Shown here piece after piece: positions 36,836 through 45,873 of a stretch of 64,000 nt of DNA. The notes below the pieces were generated by a model, which worked only from the letters and a program-made list of their open reading frames with translations, had not been told where the DNA came from and searched no databases. The position numbers were made by a program, and so were the translations under genes. The stretch spans positions 310,001-374,000 of the forward strand of contig NZ_GL892004.1 of assembly GCF_000213575.1 (NCBI RefSeq), given 5' to 3'. The DNA is from Dysgonomonas mossii DSM 22836. Its GTDB lineage: Bacteria; Bacteroidota; Bacteroidia; Bacteroidales; Dysgonomonadaceae. The first letter of the stretch is position 1; each line of letters starts with the position of its first letter.

Positions 36836-38182
36836 ATGGATTCTATTAAAGAATTTGAAATAAAAATAACAAAAATTGCTGATTATGCATTTAGCTTTGG
36901 GACTCAATTTCTTCAAATAATCGGTAAAGGAAAGGAAATTAGTCAAGATTTTATAAAAAAACATAATGAATTATTTTTAACAGCTTGCTACGGTGGCCAA
37001 AAATTAGCACAAGATTTATTACTAAAAGAGATTATATATTACCAAAATATATTGAGAGATACTAAAGATAATTTAAAAGAGGTAAGGAGAAAAAGAGATA
37101 AAGTATTGGAAAATATGCTTCTTGCATTAATCAATCAAACTGAATATAGATTAAAAATATTAGCACATATTGCGGATAGCATAGCTTGGGTTCTTATTAG
37201 AGGTGAGATACATATTGCTCGCAGATTATGTATGGGAGATGAAGGGGTGAAATTCCTTGATTCTAATAATTTACAAAGCTTAATTGTGGTTGCTCAAAAA
37301 ATTAATAAAGAACCCCTCAAAATAGCTCTCATATCTGATATAACATCATATATCCAAGTTGGAGATTTATTGATAGTCAATCCTCAAGGTCTTCAATTAG
37401 CTGAAGTGAAGGAAGGTAAAGTAAATATTGAAATTTTAGAAGTATTTAATCAATATCAAAATTTAGATATAGAGAATATTAATAAAACTGTATTCTATAA
37501 TATTGAAGAATCAAAGCTCAAACAAATTAAGCGAATGCTTCGCCAACATAAACGGGCTTCGGATGTTATGGAAGTTATAAAAAATGATGAAGGCTTCGAC
37601 CCTAAGTTTGATAGACACATTAAAGTTTTAACTCCATCTGTACAAACAGTTAAGTATTATGATAGAATTCATAAACTAATAAAGGTTTTAGAGTCTCAAG
37701 CATCTGCATATACTTGTATTGACGATTGTTTGCATATTGGTATTTATCGTGATGAAGGGCTTGTTTTAGCTGAGGGCGAAATAGAAACACTAATAAGTAA
37801 GAATACTCCTAATTACTATATGTTTGATTGGTTATCAATCATAAGCCAGGTGTCAGAACCGATATTCGCCAAACCCCTACCTAAGCCTTTTATTTTTGAC
37901 GTCCTCCTAAACAGAATTAAAGTCATAATAGGGATTGATTTAGATGCTTTCATTAATACCTGCAACATAAATGGAGCTCCTGCAAGATGGATGTCTAAAA
38001 AAGAAACAGCTCAAGTAAGTCAAATGGGCAGTTCTAAATTTTTATTTATAAAAAATGGTAGAGGAATAGCAATAAATATAGGTAAAAAATCAGAAGAGAT
38101 AGTTCTTGGAGGAGGTGTTATATCAAAAATGATATTTGATAATATATACCCATCCAATATAATACCAACTCTTATTCAATAA
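36836..38182 (+). CDS. AT-rich orphan protein with a PD-(D/E)XK-like motif
   Basis: A 448-residue protein I do not recognise. Residues 1-130 are mostly helical and charged (KDNLKEVRRKRDKVLENM). A middle segment reads SDITSYIQVGDLLIVNPQGL, then QLAEVKEGKV (187-196). The spacing D177, E190-x-K192 fits the core of PD-(D/E)XK nucleases, with E124 a possible fourth residue. The C-terminal 190 residues have no motif I can name. No signal peptide or membrane helix is evident. Base composition is visibly poorer in G+C than its neighbours (two sampled 60-base lines hold 13 and 18 G/C). It stands alone between pyrC and a bidirectional terminator. Transfer is likely; a nuclease or defence role is only inferred. 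Confidence 0.6.
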   Translation: MDSIKEFEIKITKIADYAFSFGTQFLQIIGKGKEISQDFIKKHNELFLTACYGGQKLAQDLLLKEIIYYQNILRDTKDNLKEVRRKRDKVLENMLLALINQTEYRLKILAHIADSIAWVLIRGEIHIARRLCMGDEGVKFLDSNNLQSLIVVAQKINKEPLKIALISDITSYIQVGDLLIVNPQGLQLAEVKEGKVNIEILEVFNQYQNLDIENINKTVFYNIEESKLKQIKRMLRQHKRASDVMEVIKNDEGFDPKFDRHIKVLTPSVQTVKYYDRIHKLIKVLESQASAYTCIDDCLHIGIYRDEGLVLAEGEIETLISKNTPNYYMFDWLSIISQVSEPIFAKPLPKPFIFDVLLNRIKVIIGIDLDAFINTCNINGAPARWMSKKETAQVSQMGSSKFLFIKNGRGIAINIGKKSEEIVLGGGVISKMIFDNIYPSNIIPTLIQ

Positions 38183-38337
38183 TGTTGATAGAGTTCTCAA
38201 TTATATCTCTCACCTAACCTCACAATCTGTGTCACCCCAAACACACCTCCCCTACAATTTCTAAAACCATTATCATTTAATGTTGAGGTTATCTCATTCC
38301 ATGTTTTACTATTACACAGATACGTTTCAAACAATAC

Positions 38338-38385
38338 AAAAAAAGAGATTAGAGTAATTACAAACTACCCTAATCTCTTTTTTAT
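38338..38385. terminator. Bidirectional terminator between the orphan gene and the DUF2795 gene
   Basis: The stem AAAAGAGATTAG/CTAATCTCTTTT is flanked by an A run on the left and a T run on the right, so it can serve both convergent genes. Confidence 0.85.
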
Positions 38386-38417
38386 TTGTTTTTATAGCCT
38401 TTTACAACTCGTGGAGC

Positions 38418-38639
38418 TTAATACTCATCCTCGTTAAAAAAGAAATCTTCTTTGCTTGGATAATCAGGCCAGATGTCTTCGATGGTATCAAAGATTTCAT
38501 CCTCATCCTCAATTTCCTGTAGATTTTCTATTACTTCAAGAGGTGCACCCGAACGTTGGGCATAGTCAATCAACTCCTCTTTTGTTGCAGGCCATGGTGC
38601 ATCTTCTAGTTTAGATGCTAATTCTAGTGTCCAGTACAT
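38418..38639 (-). CDS. DUF2795 domain protein
   Basis: A 73-residue acidic cytoplasmic protein that fits the small DUF2795 family common in Bacteroidota. The conserved stretch is LEDAPWPATKEELIDYAQRSG, followed by an acidic tail rich in Asp, Glu and Phe. Function is unknown. Its own promoter lies at 38688-38717, and a bidirectional terminator is shared with the orphan gene. It lies downstream of the adenosyltransferase on the same strand but can be transcribed alone. Confidence 0.85.
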   Translation of the reverse strand: MYWTLELASKLEDAPWPATKEELIDYAQRSGAPLEVIENLQEIEDEDEIFDTIEDIWPDYPSKEDFFFNEDEY

Positions 38640-38687
38640 AATATTTTTATTTATTTTTATTTTTTGCCAGTTTGCTTATATTTTCCG

Positions 38688-38717
38688 CAAAAATATAACA
38701 ATATTTCTTATATCAAA
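38688..38717 (-). promoter_or_regulatory. -33/-7 promoter of the DUF2795 gene
   Basis: On the minus strand TTTG (38717-38714), an 18-base spacer and TATTTTTG (38695-38688). It overlaps the 3' end of the adenosyltransferase gene. Confidence 0.65.
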
Positions 38718-39268
38718 GCCTGATTCCAAAATATTTCATTTCCTTTCTTATTGCTCTCTTTTCTAGCGAGTAAGAAAAAGTAGTCGGAGAGCCTGTTTAT
38801 GAACATTAAGACCAGATCATCCACCGGATATTCTTCCTTCACTTTGTATACGCAACGCTCAGCACGTCGACAAACGGTGCGGCAGATATGTGCCCGGGCA
38901 GCCGATTCGCTTCCTCCCGGCAATACAAATTGCCTCAACTGAGGTAGCTCGCTATCCATCCTGTCCATTTCATTCTCGAGGGTTGCTATATCTTTGTCTG
39001 TAATGATGCTGGCTGCTTTGGGTGGCATGGCTTCTGTCTCCGTTGCCAGATAAGAACCTACAGTAAACAACTTATGCTGAATAAAAGATAATATTTTTAG
39101 GTCGTGCTCATCTTCTATCTTTTCTGTAAGAAACCCGACAAACGAATTGAGCTCATCTGTCGTACCATAGGCATCAAGTCTCACATGAGCCTTTATCACA
39201 CGTTTACCTCCTACAAGGGAAGTTGTTCCTTTGTCTCCGGTTTTGGTATATATGCCACTTTTCTTCAT
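38708..39268 (-). CDS. Cob(I)alamin adenosyltransferase, PduO type
   Basis: A 186-residue ATP:corrinoid adenosyltransferase making adenosylcobalamin. The N-terminus IYTKTGDKGTTSLVGG binds ATP. LDAYGTTDELNSFVG and the C-terminal block HICRTVCRRAERCVY carry the family's conserved Arg and Glu residues. The length is normal. It follows a methyltransferase by 11 bases at the end of a four-gene minus-strand run. No cobalamin riboswitch is seen upstream. Confidence 0.94.
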   Translation of the reverse strand: MKKSGIYTKTGDKGTTSLVGGKRVIKAHVRLDAYGTTDELNSFVGFLTEKIEDEHDLKILSFIQHKLFTVGSYLATETEAMPPKAASIITDKDIATLENEMDRMDSELPQLRQFVLPGGSESAARAHICRTVCRRAERCVYKVKEEYPVDDLVLMFINRLSDYFFLLARKESNKKGNEIFWNQALI

Positions 39269-39279
39269 TCTCGTTTAGT

Positions 39280-39960
39280 TTAAAAACTGATTTTATATTC
39301 CCATCGGTAAAGAGTCTTGTCAAAAAATACGATACCAATGTTGAATAAGTCCAGTATTACTGTTCTGCTATCCATGCTTACGATGCATTTCCATAACGCT
39401 TGATTGCGTCTATTTGTTCTTATACCTCTTACAATTATAAATGTTTTTTCGTGACAAATATCATCTAAGTATCTACAAACATCTGATGGTAAGAGACTAT
39501 AGTTGTTTAAATCGATAAGAATACAGTCTTGCTTTTCTTGTAGTTCGGGTAGCTGTGGATTCGTCAATAACTCTATATTTCTGTTCCATTCACTGTATAA
39601 ACGTCTGGCAATACTATATTTCCTCTCGCTTGTTTCTATACTTATACACTTTGTATTGCTCGATGCTGCCGTCATACAAAGTGTATTCACTCCATATCCT
39701 GCACCTATTTCGAGTATTCTCTCTGCATTGAAATAGTTAACCAATCGAAATAAAAGCAAATTGTACTTCTTCAAGTGCAAAAAAACATAAGGATCTATAA
39801 TGGTTCGTATATCATCATAGATATGATAAGGTGTTTTTTCTTCAATTACTTTATTTATCAGATTGAATACAAAGGGAGAATGTATGCCATGACCTCTATG
39901 ATGGCGTATCTTATAAAGTATTTTTAACCCTGCTTTCGAGAGCTTGTATATGCGTGGCAT
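39280..39960 (-). CDS. Class I SAM-dependent methyltransferase-like protein
   Basis: A 226-residue cytoplasmic protein with the SAM-binding motif I ILEIGAGYGVNTL (about residues 82-94) and an acidic end of beta-2 in CISIET. The N-terminal block RHHRGHGIHSPFVFNLI marks a Bacteroidota group of uncharacterised methyltransferases. The substrate is unknown. It starts 1 base after the PorT-like gene stop and runs into the adenosyltransferase gene. It may have lost activity, since no clear catalytic block is visible in the second half; this cannot be decided here. Confidence 0.75.
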   Translation of the reverse strand: MPRIYKLSKAGLKILYKIRHHRGHGIHSPFVFNLINKVIEEKTPYHIYDDIRTIIDPYVFLHLKKYNLLLFRLVNYFNAERILEIGAGYGVNTLCMTAASSNTKCISIETSERKYSIARRLYSEWNRNIELLTNPQLPELQEKQDCILIDLNNYSLLPSDVCRYLDDICHEKTFIIVRGIRTNRRNQALWKCIVSMDSRTVILDLFNIGIVFFDKTLYRWEYKISF

Positions 39961-39961
39961 A

Positions 39962-40687
39962 TCAGAATAGCTTGACGTAATAGGTTAACTTACCGTAAAT
40001 AACTCTGTTTGCCGATCTCGAAAAGTAGTCGGCCTTGCTGCTTTTATAAATATCTCCTAATCCGAAAGAATATCTTCCTTCCAAAGCAAAATTGCCGATA
40101 CCCGTACGGAATTCTAGCCCGAGACCTGCCATTAAGGCATAATCGATTTTATTCTCAGCCATACGATAATATTGGTTGGTTTCGAATGATGGAGACACTC
40201 CGCTAGCTAAATAGTTTTCGAGTTTGTCGTTTATTTTCTCACTGTCACTTATCAGAAATCCAATTTTAGGTCCCAGATTGAAGAAGAACCGTACTTTGTT
40301 TCCGAAGTAGATATGTGTGAGTACGGGTAATTCAAAATAGTTTAATTGGTGAGAATGTTCAAAACCTAAATTTGCAAATGCGTCATTCTTGCTGAAATTT
40401 TGTTTCCACCCTTCTTGGCTATAGTTGAGCTCGGCAATGATACCGATATTTTTTTCAGAGATGTATCGTATAGCTATACCTCCGTGATACTGCATCTGGT
40501 TTTTTGTCGAGATGCGCATCTTATTTGCGTTTTCAGAGTTTGGGACGGATTGAAAATCCACAGATGAAAATGTGGGTCCGAAGCCTACACCTATGTTCCA
40601 CTCAGGTTTGAAGTCTTTATTTTGTCCATACATGAATGAACCAAAAATAAAAGGTAGAAGCAATAATAATAAATATCTATTTACCAT
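39962..40687 (-). CDS. PorT-like outer-membrane beta-barrel protein
   Basis: A 241-residue outer-membrane protein: signal peptide (MVNRYLLLLLLPFIFGSFMYGQ) then an eight-strand-type barrel with alternating hydrophobic segments such as GGIAIRYIS, GIIAELNYSQEGW and NFALEGRYSFGLGD. It fits the porin/PorT family. PorT is needed for type IX secretion in Porphyromonas, but many relatives have no such role. PorX, a regulator linked to that system, is also in this window but 25 kb away. Its ATG directly abuts the stop of the LysM gene. Confidence 0.75.
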   Translation of the reverse strand: MVNRYLLLLLLPFIFGSFMYGQNKDFKPEWNIGVGFGPTFSSVDFQSVPNSENANKMRISTKNQMQYHGGIAIRYISEKNIGIIAELNYSQEGWKQNFSKNDAFANLGFEHSHQLNYFELPVLTHIYFGNKVRFFFNLGPKIGFLISDSEKINDKLENYLASGVSPSFETNQYYRMAENKIDYALMAGLGLEFRTGIGNFALEGRYSFGLGDIYKSSKADYFSRSANRVIYGKLTYYVKLF

Positions 40688-42439
40688 TTAATCAGTGATA
40701 TCTATTTTTTCGAGACTCGAATTATCTTTATAGTGGATAAAGTATATACCGTTGTTTACATATCCTCCATTTTTATCATTTACTTTTTCGAAGTAAATGC
40801 AAGATTGTAATGTGGGTACATTTATATTGGATATATTATTTTCGAAAGAACTTCCATACTGTTTCAGTGCAGTTAAGAAGTAAAGACCTGTATCATATCC
40901 AAGATATCCCCATTTAGGGAACGAGTTAATCAGATTCTTATTGTACCACTGTTTGTAGTCATCCGCAAAGTTTTGCACAGCATTTTGTTGTTCGTTGAGG
41001 AAGAATATGCTGTAAATGTACGCATCATATTTATGGAGATTTTCTACCTGGCTGTTATATACCTGCCATTCGGGATAACCAAAGAGGCTGAATGGGGTGT
41101 CATTCGAAAGATTCAGCACTGCTGTTATTCTTCTTAATGTTGCTTCGGAAGACGATGTAGGTACGATTATATTGTTTGTTGCATTTGCTGCTGCTTTGAG
41201 GTCTTCACCCAAATTGCTCGATTTTGTGATCGTCTTCGATTGAATGCCCGCCTTGCTGAGGCTTTTCTTTAGATCGTTTACAAAGTCCATTTTATCATTG
41301 TTTGAGCCATCTTCCGATACGAAGATTATATTGTAATTTCTGAATCTTTTTACAAAAGCAGAAGTCACTTCGGGGTACAAAGATGAATGCGATGACGTCA
41401 TTTGGAATAGCAGAGGTATGCCTGTAATCTCGCTGGAAGAGCCAAAAGGTATAACATACTTTATGCCTGTTTTTTTAGAGAATTTCACTAGGGCGTCTAT
41501 CTGTTGTTTCGATACTCCTCCTATAATGAGGTGCATGTTTTTCATCTCATTGGTTTCCAAAAGGCTTTCAAGTCTTTTGGTGTTTTTTTCAGAGCCTGTA
41601 TCGAATGTATATATCTCAGCATTCAGTCCCTTGCTTTTCAGGTCTTTCACCGCTAGTAAGAACCCTTCATAGTATTCGGCAAGCTTATCTTTAGATATAC
41701 TTCCGCTATTGTCTGTGAATGGAAACAGGATACCTACTCTTACGGTTTCGCCTTTAGTAGCACGAGGAGCTTCGCTTTTTCTGGTGTTGTTTACTTGCGA
41801 TATGTTGTTTTTAGATGTGGCTTCTCCGGCAGGTATGATTATTGTCATACCGTTTCTCAATCCCTCTGTTCTGAGTGATGGATTGGCATCCAATAAAGCT
41901 TCAACGCTTACATTGTTTGCTTTCCCAATGCTATATAGTGTTTCTTTCTTTTGTACTTTATATTCTTTGTTAGTCCTGGTTGTACCTTGTCCGGCATAGT
42001 TTGAAGTAGAAGAGCTTCCTCCAAACATCGGAATTCGGATGGTCTTACCTATGCTGAAAGTACTTTCTGTAAGTCCGGGATTTGCATTTTTCAGGTCATC
42101 TACCGATATTTTATAGAGGCGTGAAACCGAAAATAGCGTCTCTTTTGCTTCTATCAGGTGATTGCTGTAACTTGCTACGGCTTTCGCTTTCGATAGTAGA
42201 AGTTTGTCACCGGCCTTAATACCTTGCTCCGCTTTTGGGTTCAACTTATATATTTGCTGTACGGAAGTGTTATGTGCAGCAGCAATAGAATATACAGTTT
42301 CTCCTTTGGCTACAGTATAGGTGGTAATTTCATCCTTCGGTGTTTGAGTAACGGAAATTGATGTATTATATGCATACGAAAGACTTGAATGACAAGCTAT
42401 CAGTATGAATGATAAAAATAATATATGCTTCAATTTCAT
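40688..42439 (-). CDS. LysM protein with periplasmic-binding-like domain
   Basis: A 583-residue secreted protein with a signal peptide and three LysM repeats (about 39-81, 93-137 and 159-203; each has the KGETxYSI or KETLxSxG pattern) for peptidoglycan binding. From about residue 230 it has a type I periplasmic-binding-protein fold (VRVGILFPFTDNSG, then FVSEDGSNNDKMDFV). The fusion anchors a ligand-sensing or amino-acid-receptor-like domain to the cell wall; ligand and partner are unknown. It is the first gene of a tight run with the PorT-like barrel gene. A -7 box TACTTTTG is 27 bases upstream. Confidence 0.85.
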   Translation of the reverse strand: MKLKHILFLSFILIACHSSLSYAYNTSISVTQTPKDEITTYTVAKGETVYSIAAAHNTSVQQIYKLNPKAEQGIKAGDKLLLSKAKAVASYSNHLIEAKETLFSVSRLYKISVDDLKNANPGLTESTFSIGKTIRIPMFGGSSSTSNYAGQGTTRTNKEYKVQKKETLYSIGKANNVSVEALLDANPSLRTEGLRNGMTIIIPAGEATSKNNISQVNNTRKSEAPRATKGETVRVGILFPFTDNSGSISKDKLAEYYEGFLLAVKDLKSKGLNAEIYTFDTGSEKNTKRLESLLETNEMKNMHLIIGGVSKQQIDALVKFSKKTGIKYVIPFGSSSEITGIPLLFQMTSSHSSLYPEVTSAFVKRFRNYNIIFVSEDGSNNDKMDFVNDLKKSLSKAGIQSKTITKSSNLGEDLKAAANATNNIIVPTSSSEATLRRITAVLNLSNDTPFSLFGYPEWQVYNSQVENLHKYDAYIYSIFFLNEQQNAVQNFADDYKQWYNKNLINSFPKWGYLGYDTGLYFLTALKQYGSSFENNISNINVPTLQSCIYFEKVNDKNGGYVNNGIYFIHYKDNSSLEKIDITD

Positions 42440-42466
42440 TTCTAAATATTGTTATATGGTTAATCG

Positions 42467-42474
42467 CAAAAGTA
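42467..42474 (-). promoter_or_regulatory. -7 box of the LysM operon
   Basis: TACTTTTG on the minus strand lies 27 bases before the ATG at 42439. Confidence 0.5.
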
Positions 42475-42615
42475 CAAAAAAATGAATGTTATCTTGTTAT
42501 TTCCTGTCGTGATGTTTATTATGAATTAATTTTCTAACATTTATTAGGCTTCAGGGTTGCTTGTAGAAGCTTATCTACAGGCGTTCTGATTTTTGTATAG
42601 TTCTTTAAAGTTTAA

Positions 42616-43347
42616 TTATTTATATTTTTCCCAAAGTCCCGAATATACTATTTCCCGGCAGTTATCTATAAATTCAGACATATTGTCTTCATTCAAATCT
42701 TTTGTCGAGATCGGCTCGTGTATTATCAGTTCCAGCTTACAAGGGTTCAGGAAATATGTATTTATTTTCATCAGGTCGTAAGGCCCGTTTACGGTTACAG
42801 GAACAACTTCCAGATTCATTTCTTTGGCAATAATAAAAGCTCCCCTTTTAAATCGTCCCATTTTGCCTGTTTTTGTCCGTGCCCCTTCGGGAAAGATTAC
42901 CATTGATGATCCTTTTTTCAATTCAGCTTCGGCCTTTACTATCGTATCTTTCATCGATTTGAGATTAGACTGGTCTACAAATACATGCCCTGCAATCTCG
43001 GAAGCCTTTCCTACAAAAGGAAGTTTACGCAATTCTTGTTTTTGAACCCATTTTATATTTTGATTCAGATATCCGTAAATCAGGAATATATCGAAAGCCC
43101 CTTGGTGGTTTGGTACGAATATATATGATTTGTTTGGATCCAGTTCCCCGTTTCTGACAACATTTATTTTACACAGAGCAAGCCTGCATGCAAGTTTAGA
43201 CCAATATTTTGGCGGGTAGTATCCCCAGAAAGTCCTGTTGCCGACCAGACATCCGATCATGACGGTTACGGCCGTGACAATAGTAGCTAAGATGAAAATA
43301 GGAGCAAAAATAAATAGCTCATAGAGGAATAGAACAATTTTTTTCAT
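42616..43347 (-). CDS. plsC: 1-acyl-sn-glycerol-3-phosphate acyltransferase
   Basis: A membrane-bound acyltransferase of about 243 residues that makes phosphatidic acid. The catalytic motif NHxxxxD is NHQGAFD, followed by EGART in FPEGARTKTG. VPVTVNGPYD is the fourth block. A hydrophobic N-terminal helix (FAPIFILATIVTAVTVMIG) anchors it. The ATG at 43347 is preferred; an extension upstream would cross the -7 box TATTTTTG (43372-43379). cdsA, the next enzyme of the pathway, is at 57.3 kb in the same window but not linked. Confidence 0.94.
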   Translation of the reverse strand: MKKIVLFLYELFIFAPIFILATIVTAVTVMIGCLVGNRTFWGYYPPKYWSKLACRLALCKINVVRNGELDPNKSYIFVPNHQGAFDIFLIYGYLNQNIKWVQKQELRKLPFVGKASEIAGHVFVDQSNLKSMKDTIVKAEAELKKGSSMVIFPEGARTKTGKMGRFKRGAFIIAKEMNLEVVPVTVNGPYDLMKINTYFLNPCKLELIIHEPISTKDLNEDNMSEFIDNCREIVYSGLWEKYK

Positions 43348-43371
43348 ACTCAAAATATTCCGTTTGTAATA

Positions 43372-43379
43372 CAAAAATA
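43372..43379 (-). promoter_or_regulatory. -7 box of plsC
   Basis: TATTTTTG on the minus strand, 24 bases before the ATG at 43347. Confidence 0.5.
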
Positions 43380-43457
43380 CATTATTTAATTTGAATACAT
43401 TTTTCATCATGAGTAGTTAATCCTATTTATTTAAGAATATAAATGCAAAATTCTTGT

Positions 43458-43465
43458 TATCTTTG
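43458..43465 (+). promoter_or_regulatory. -7 box of uvrB
   Basis: TATCTTTG lies 24 bases before the uvrB ATG, in the divergent gap with plsC. Confidence 0.5.
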
Positions 43466-43489
43466 ATTTAGGAAAGAGGAAAATAACAG

Positions 43490-45511
43490 ATGGATTTTAA
43501 ATTAACTTCAAATTATAGCCCAACAGGAGATCAGCCGGCTGCGATAGCTGCTTTATCCGAAGGGGTTTTACAAGATATTCCGTTTCAGACATTGCTGGGA
43601 GTCACCGGCTCAGGAAAAACATTTACGGTAGCTAATGTTATTCAAAATGTAGACAAGCCCACATTGGTGTTAAGCCATAATAAGACACTTGCTGCCCAGT
43701 TGTATAGTGAGTTTAAGACATTTTTCCCCGATAATGCAGTCGAATACTTTGTTTCATATTATGACTATTATCAGCCGGAAGCATATATTCCGTCTACGAA
43801 TACTTACATAGAGAAAGATTTATCTATCAACGATGAGATAGAAAAGTTGCGACTGGCGACTACAACGTCTCTCTTATCGGGTCGTCGTGATATAATTGTT
43901 GTATCTTCTGTGTCTTGCCTGTATGGCATGGGGAATCCCGAAGACTTTGAAAGCTCGACAATTAGCTTAAAGGTGGGGCAGAAAATTGTACGTGATGTCT
44001 TTCTCCGATCATTGGTTAGCGCTCTGTATTCACGTAACGAAGTAGATCCCAAAGCCGGCAATTTTCGTGTAAAGGGCGATACAGTGGATGTTTTCCTTGC
44101 TTATGGAGATCCTATTGTGAGGGTTGTTTTTTGGGGAGATGAGATAGAGAGCATAGAATGTCTCGATCCACTCACCGGAATAAAAATTGATAGTTATAAC
44201 GATTTTAGGATTTACCCTGCAAACCTATTCGTAACCACCAAAGACCGTATGGATAGGGCAATTGGGGAAATTGAGATAGATCTGGGACGTCAAGTAGAGT
44301 TCTTTCAATCCATAGGGAAACCGTTGGAAGCTAAACGCCTTTATGAACGAGTAACTTACGATCTGGAAATGATCCGTGAAGTAGGACATTGCTCGGGTAT
44401 CGAGAACTATTCGCGTTATTTTGATAATCGCAAACCCGGTACACGTCCATTCTGCTTGCTGGATTTCTTCCCAGATGATTTTCTTTTAGTAGTTGACGAA
44501 AGTCACGTGACTATTCCCCAGATACGAGCGATGTATGGAGGAGACCATTCCCGAAAGGAGAACTTGGTTGAATACGGTTTTCGCCTCCCTGCAGCTCTAG
44601 ATAACAGACCTTTGAAGTTTGAAGAGTTTGAATCTCTTGTACCACAAACCATTTATGTGAGCGCAACGCCTGCCGATTACGAGCTGTTAAAATCAGAAGG
44701 GGTAATTGTGGAACAATTGATCCGCCCCACAGGTCTTTTAGATCCTCCCATTGATGTGCGTCCGAGTTTAAATCAGATTGATGATCTGATGGAAGAAATA
44801 CAAATGCGTGTTGAGCAGAACGAGCGTACACTTGTAACAACTCTTACAAAACGTATGGCCGAAGAATTGACGAATTATTTGTCAAACAACGGAATAAGTT
44901 GTAGCTACATACATTCCGATGTGGATACTCTCGATCGCATTCAGATTATGGATAGCCTGCGCACAGGAGAATTTGATGTGCTGGTAGGAGTCAACCTTCT
45001 GCGTGAAGGGCTTGATTTACCCGAAGTTTCGCTTGTTGCAATCTTGGATGCTGATAAAGAAGGTTTTTTACGTTCACATAGATCTCTCACTCAGACAGTA
45101 GGTCGTGCTGCCCGTAATGTAAATGGAAAGGTCATTTTCTATGCCGATAAGATTACGGATAGTATGGCAAAGACTATCAATGAAACCAATCGCCGACGAG
45201 AGAAGCAGATGGCGTATAACGAGGAGCATGGTATTGTACCTAAACAAATACAGAAAGCCCGCACATCTGTGTTCACGCAGCGTAAAGGAGAAGATTCTGC
45301 TATTCCTCAGCCATACAGTCAAGATAGCATACTTTCTATAGCTTCGGAAGACCAAATGCAGTATATGAGTGCGGAAGAGCTAAAAAAAGCTATCGCAAAA
45401 GCAAAAAAGCAAATGTCTGCGGCTGCTAAAAAGCTCGAATTTCTCGAGGCTGCCCAATACCGTGATCAGGTGATTAAATTAGAAGATGAATTAAAGAGCA
45501 AAGGGAAGTGA
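43490..45511 (+). CDS. uvrB: UvrABC system protein B
   Basis: A 673-residue helicase-like subunit of the nucleotide-excision repair complex that checks damage and recruits UvrC. The Walker A motif is GVTGSGKT (37-44), and the beta-hairpin has YYDYYQPEAYIP (about 92-103). DESH occurs in the helicase core, with helicase motifs in NLLREGLDLPEV and QTVGRAARN. The C-terminal UVR motif KLEFLEAAQYRDQVIKLEDE is present. The length is normal. A short terminator overlaps its stop. Confidence 0.97.
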   Translation: MDFKLTSNYSPTGDQPAAIAALSEGVLQDIPFQTLLGVTGSGKTFTVANVIQNVDKPTLVLSHNKTLAAQLYSEFKTFFPDNAVEYFVSYYDYYQPEAYIPSTNTYIEKDLSINDEIEKLRLATTTSLLSGRRDIIVVSSVSCLYGMGNPEDFESSTISLKVGQKIVRDVFLRSLVSALYSRNEVDPKAGNFRVKGDTVDVFLAYGDPIVRVVFWGDEIESIECLDPLTGIKIDSYNDFRIYPANLFVTTKDRMDRAIGEIEIDLGRQVEFFQSIGKPLEAKRLYERVTYDLEMIREVGHCSGIENYSRYFDNRKPGTRPFCLLDFFPDDFLLVVDESHVTIPQIRAMYGGDHSRKENLVEYGFRLPAALDNRPLKFEEFESLVPQTIYVSATPADYELLKSEGVIVEQLIRPTGLLDPPIDVRPSLNQIDDLMEEIQMRVEQNERTLVTTLTKRMAEELTNYLSNNGISCSYIHSDVDTLDRIQIMDSLRTGEFDVLVGVNLLREGLDLPEVSLVAILDADKEGFLRSHRSLTQTVGRAARNVNGKVIFYADKITDSMAKTINETNRRREKQMAYNEEHGIVPKQIQKARTSVFTQRKGEDSAIPQPYSQDSILSIASEDQMQYMSAEELKKAIAKAKKQMSAAAKKLEFLEAAQYRDQVIKLEDELKSKGK

Positions 45512-45526
45512 TCAGCTTCCTTTTTT
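45504..45526 (+). terminator. Terminator overlapping the uvrB stop
   Basis: A 5-bp stem GGAAG/CTTCC with a 7-base loop containing TGATCA is followed by T6. The stem includes the last codon and the stop codon lies in the loop. Confidence 0.6.
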
Positions 45527-45873
45527 CTTTTATATTCGCACCGCTTAATTATTTCTTTATTTCTCCCGCTTTTATCTCAAATAACCTCCCAGAAAGGATT
45601 GTATTTTGTTAAGTTTTTTATTTTCATTAACTTAGCGTATCCTGACATTGGCAAAGCCTAAGATTTGTTATTTATAGTGCTTTTGTCTTCTTATTTGTAA
45701 AGTTTCTATAAAACATTTGGAAATATGCACTTTAAGTGTTATATTTATCTATTTCACATAAATATGACAGTTTTCCAAAACTACATGTGATATAATTTTG
45801 GTGAAGTAGAAGGATATTCTGCCTCTTTAAAAATTTGCATTAATCGCACAATTAAATTAAAAAATCAAATAAA
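45512..45873 (+). other. Gene-free gap after uvrB
   Basis: This 362-base gap contains the uvrB terminator at its left end and a -7 box TAATTTTG (45793-45800), 73 bases before the small gene at 45874. The rest is AT-rich with no gene or repeat that I can see. Confidence 0.6.
45793..45800 (+). promoter_or_regulatory. -7 box of the small gene at 45874
   Basis: TAATTTTG, with TTTT (45771-45774) 18 bases upstream as a weak -33 element. The leader would be long for this window. Confidence 0.5.

Noticed and set aside
38308-38328. TATTACACAGATAC-TTTCA also occurs in the porX coding region near 16452, hinting at a porX/PglZ gene remnant beside the orphan gene
   Set aside because: Only about 20 bases match with one difference and the similarity stops at once on both sides; in AT-rich DNA of this length such a match can occur by chance.
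38183-38337. C-rich segment after the orphan gene as an insertion boundary or attachment site
   Set aside because: No matching direct repeat longer than 7 bases was found on the other side of the orphan gene.
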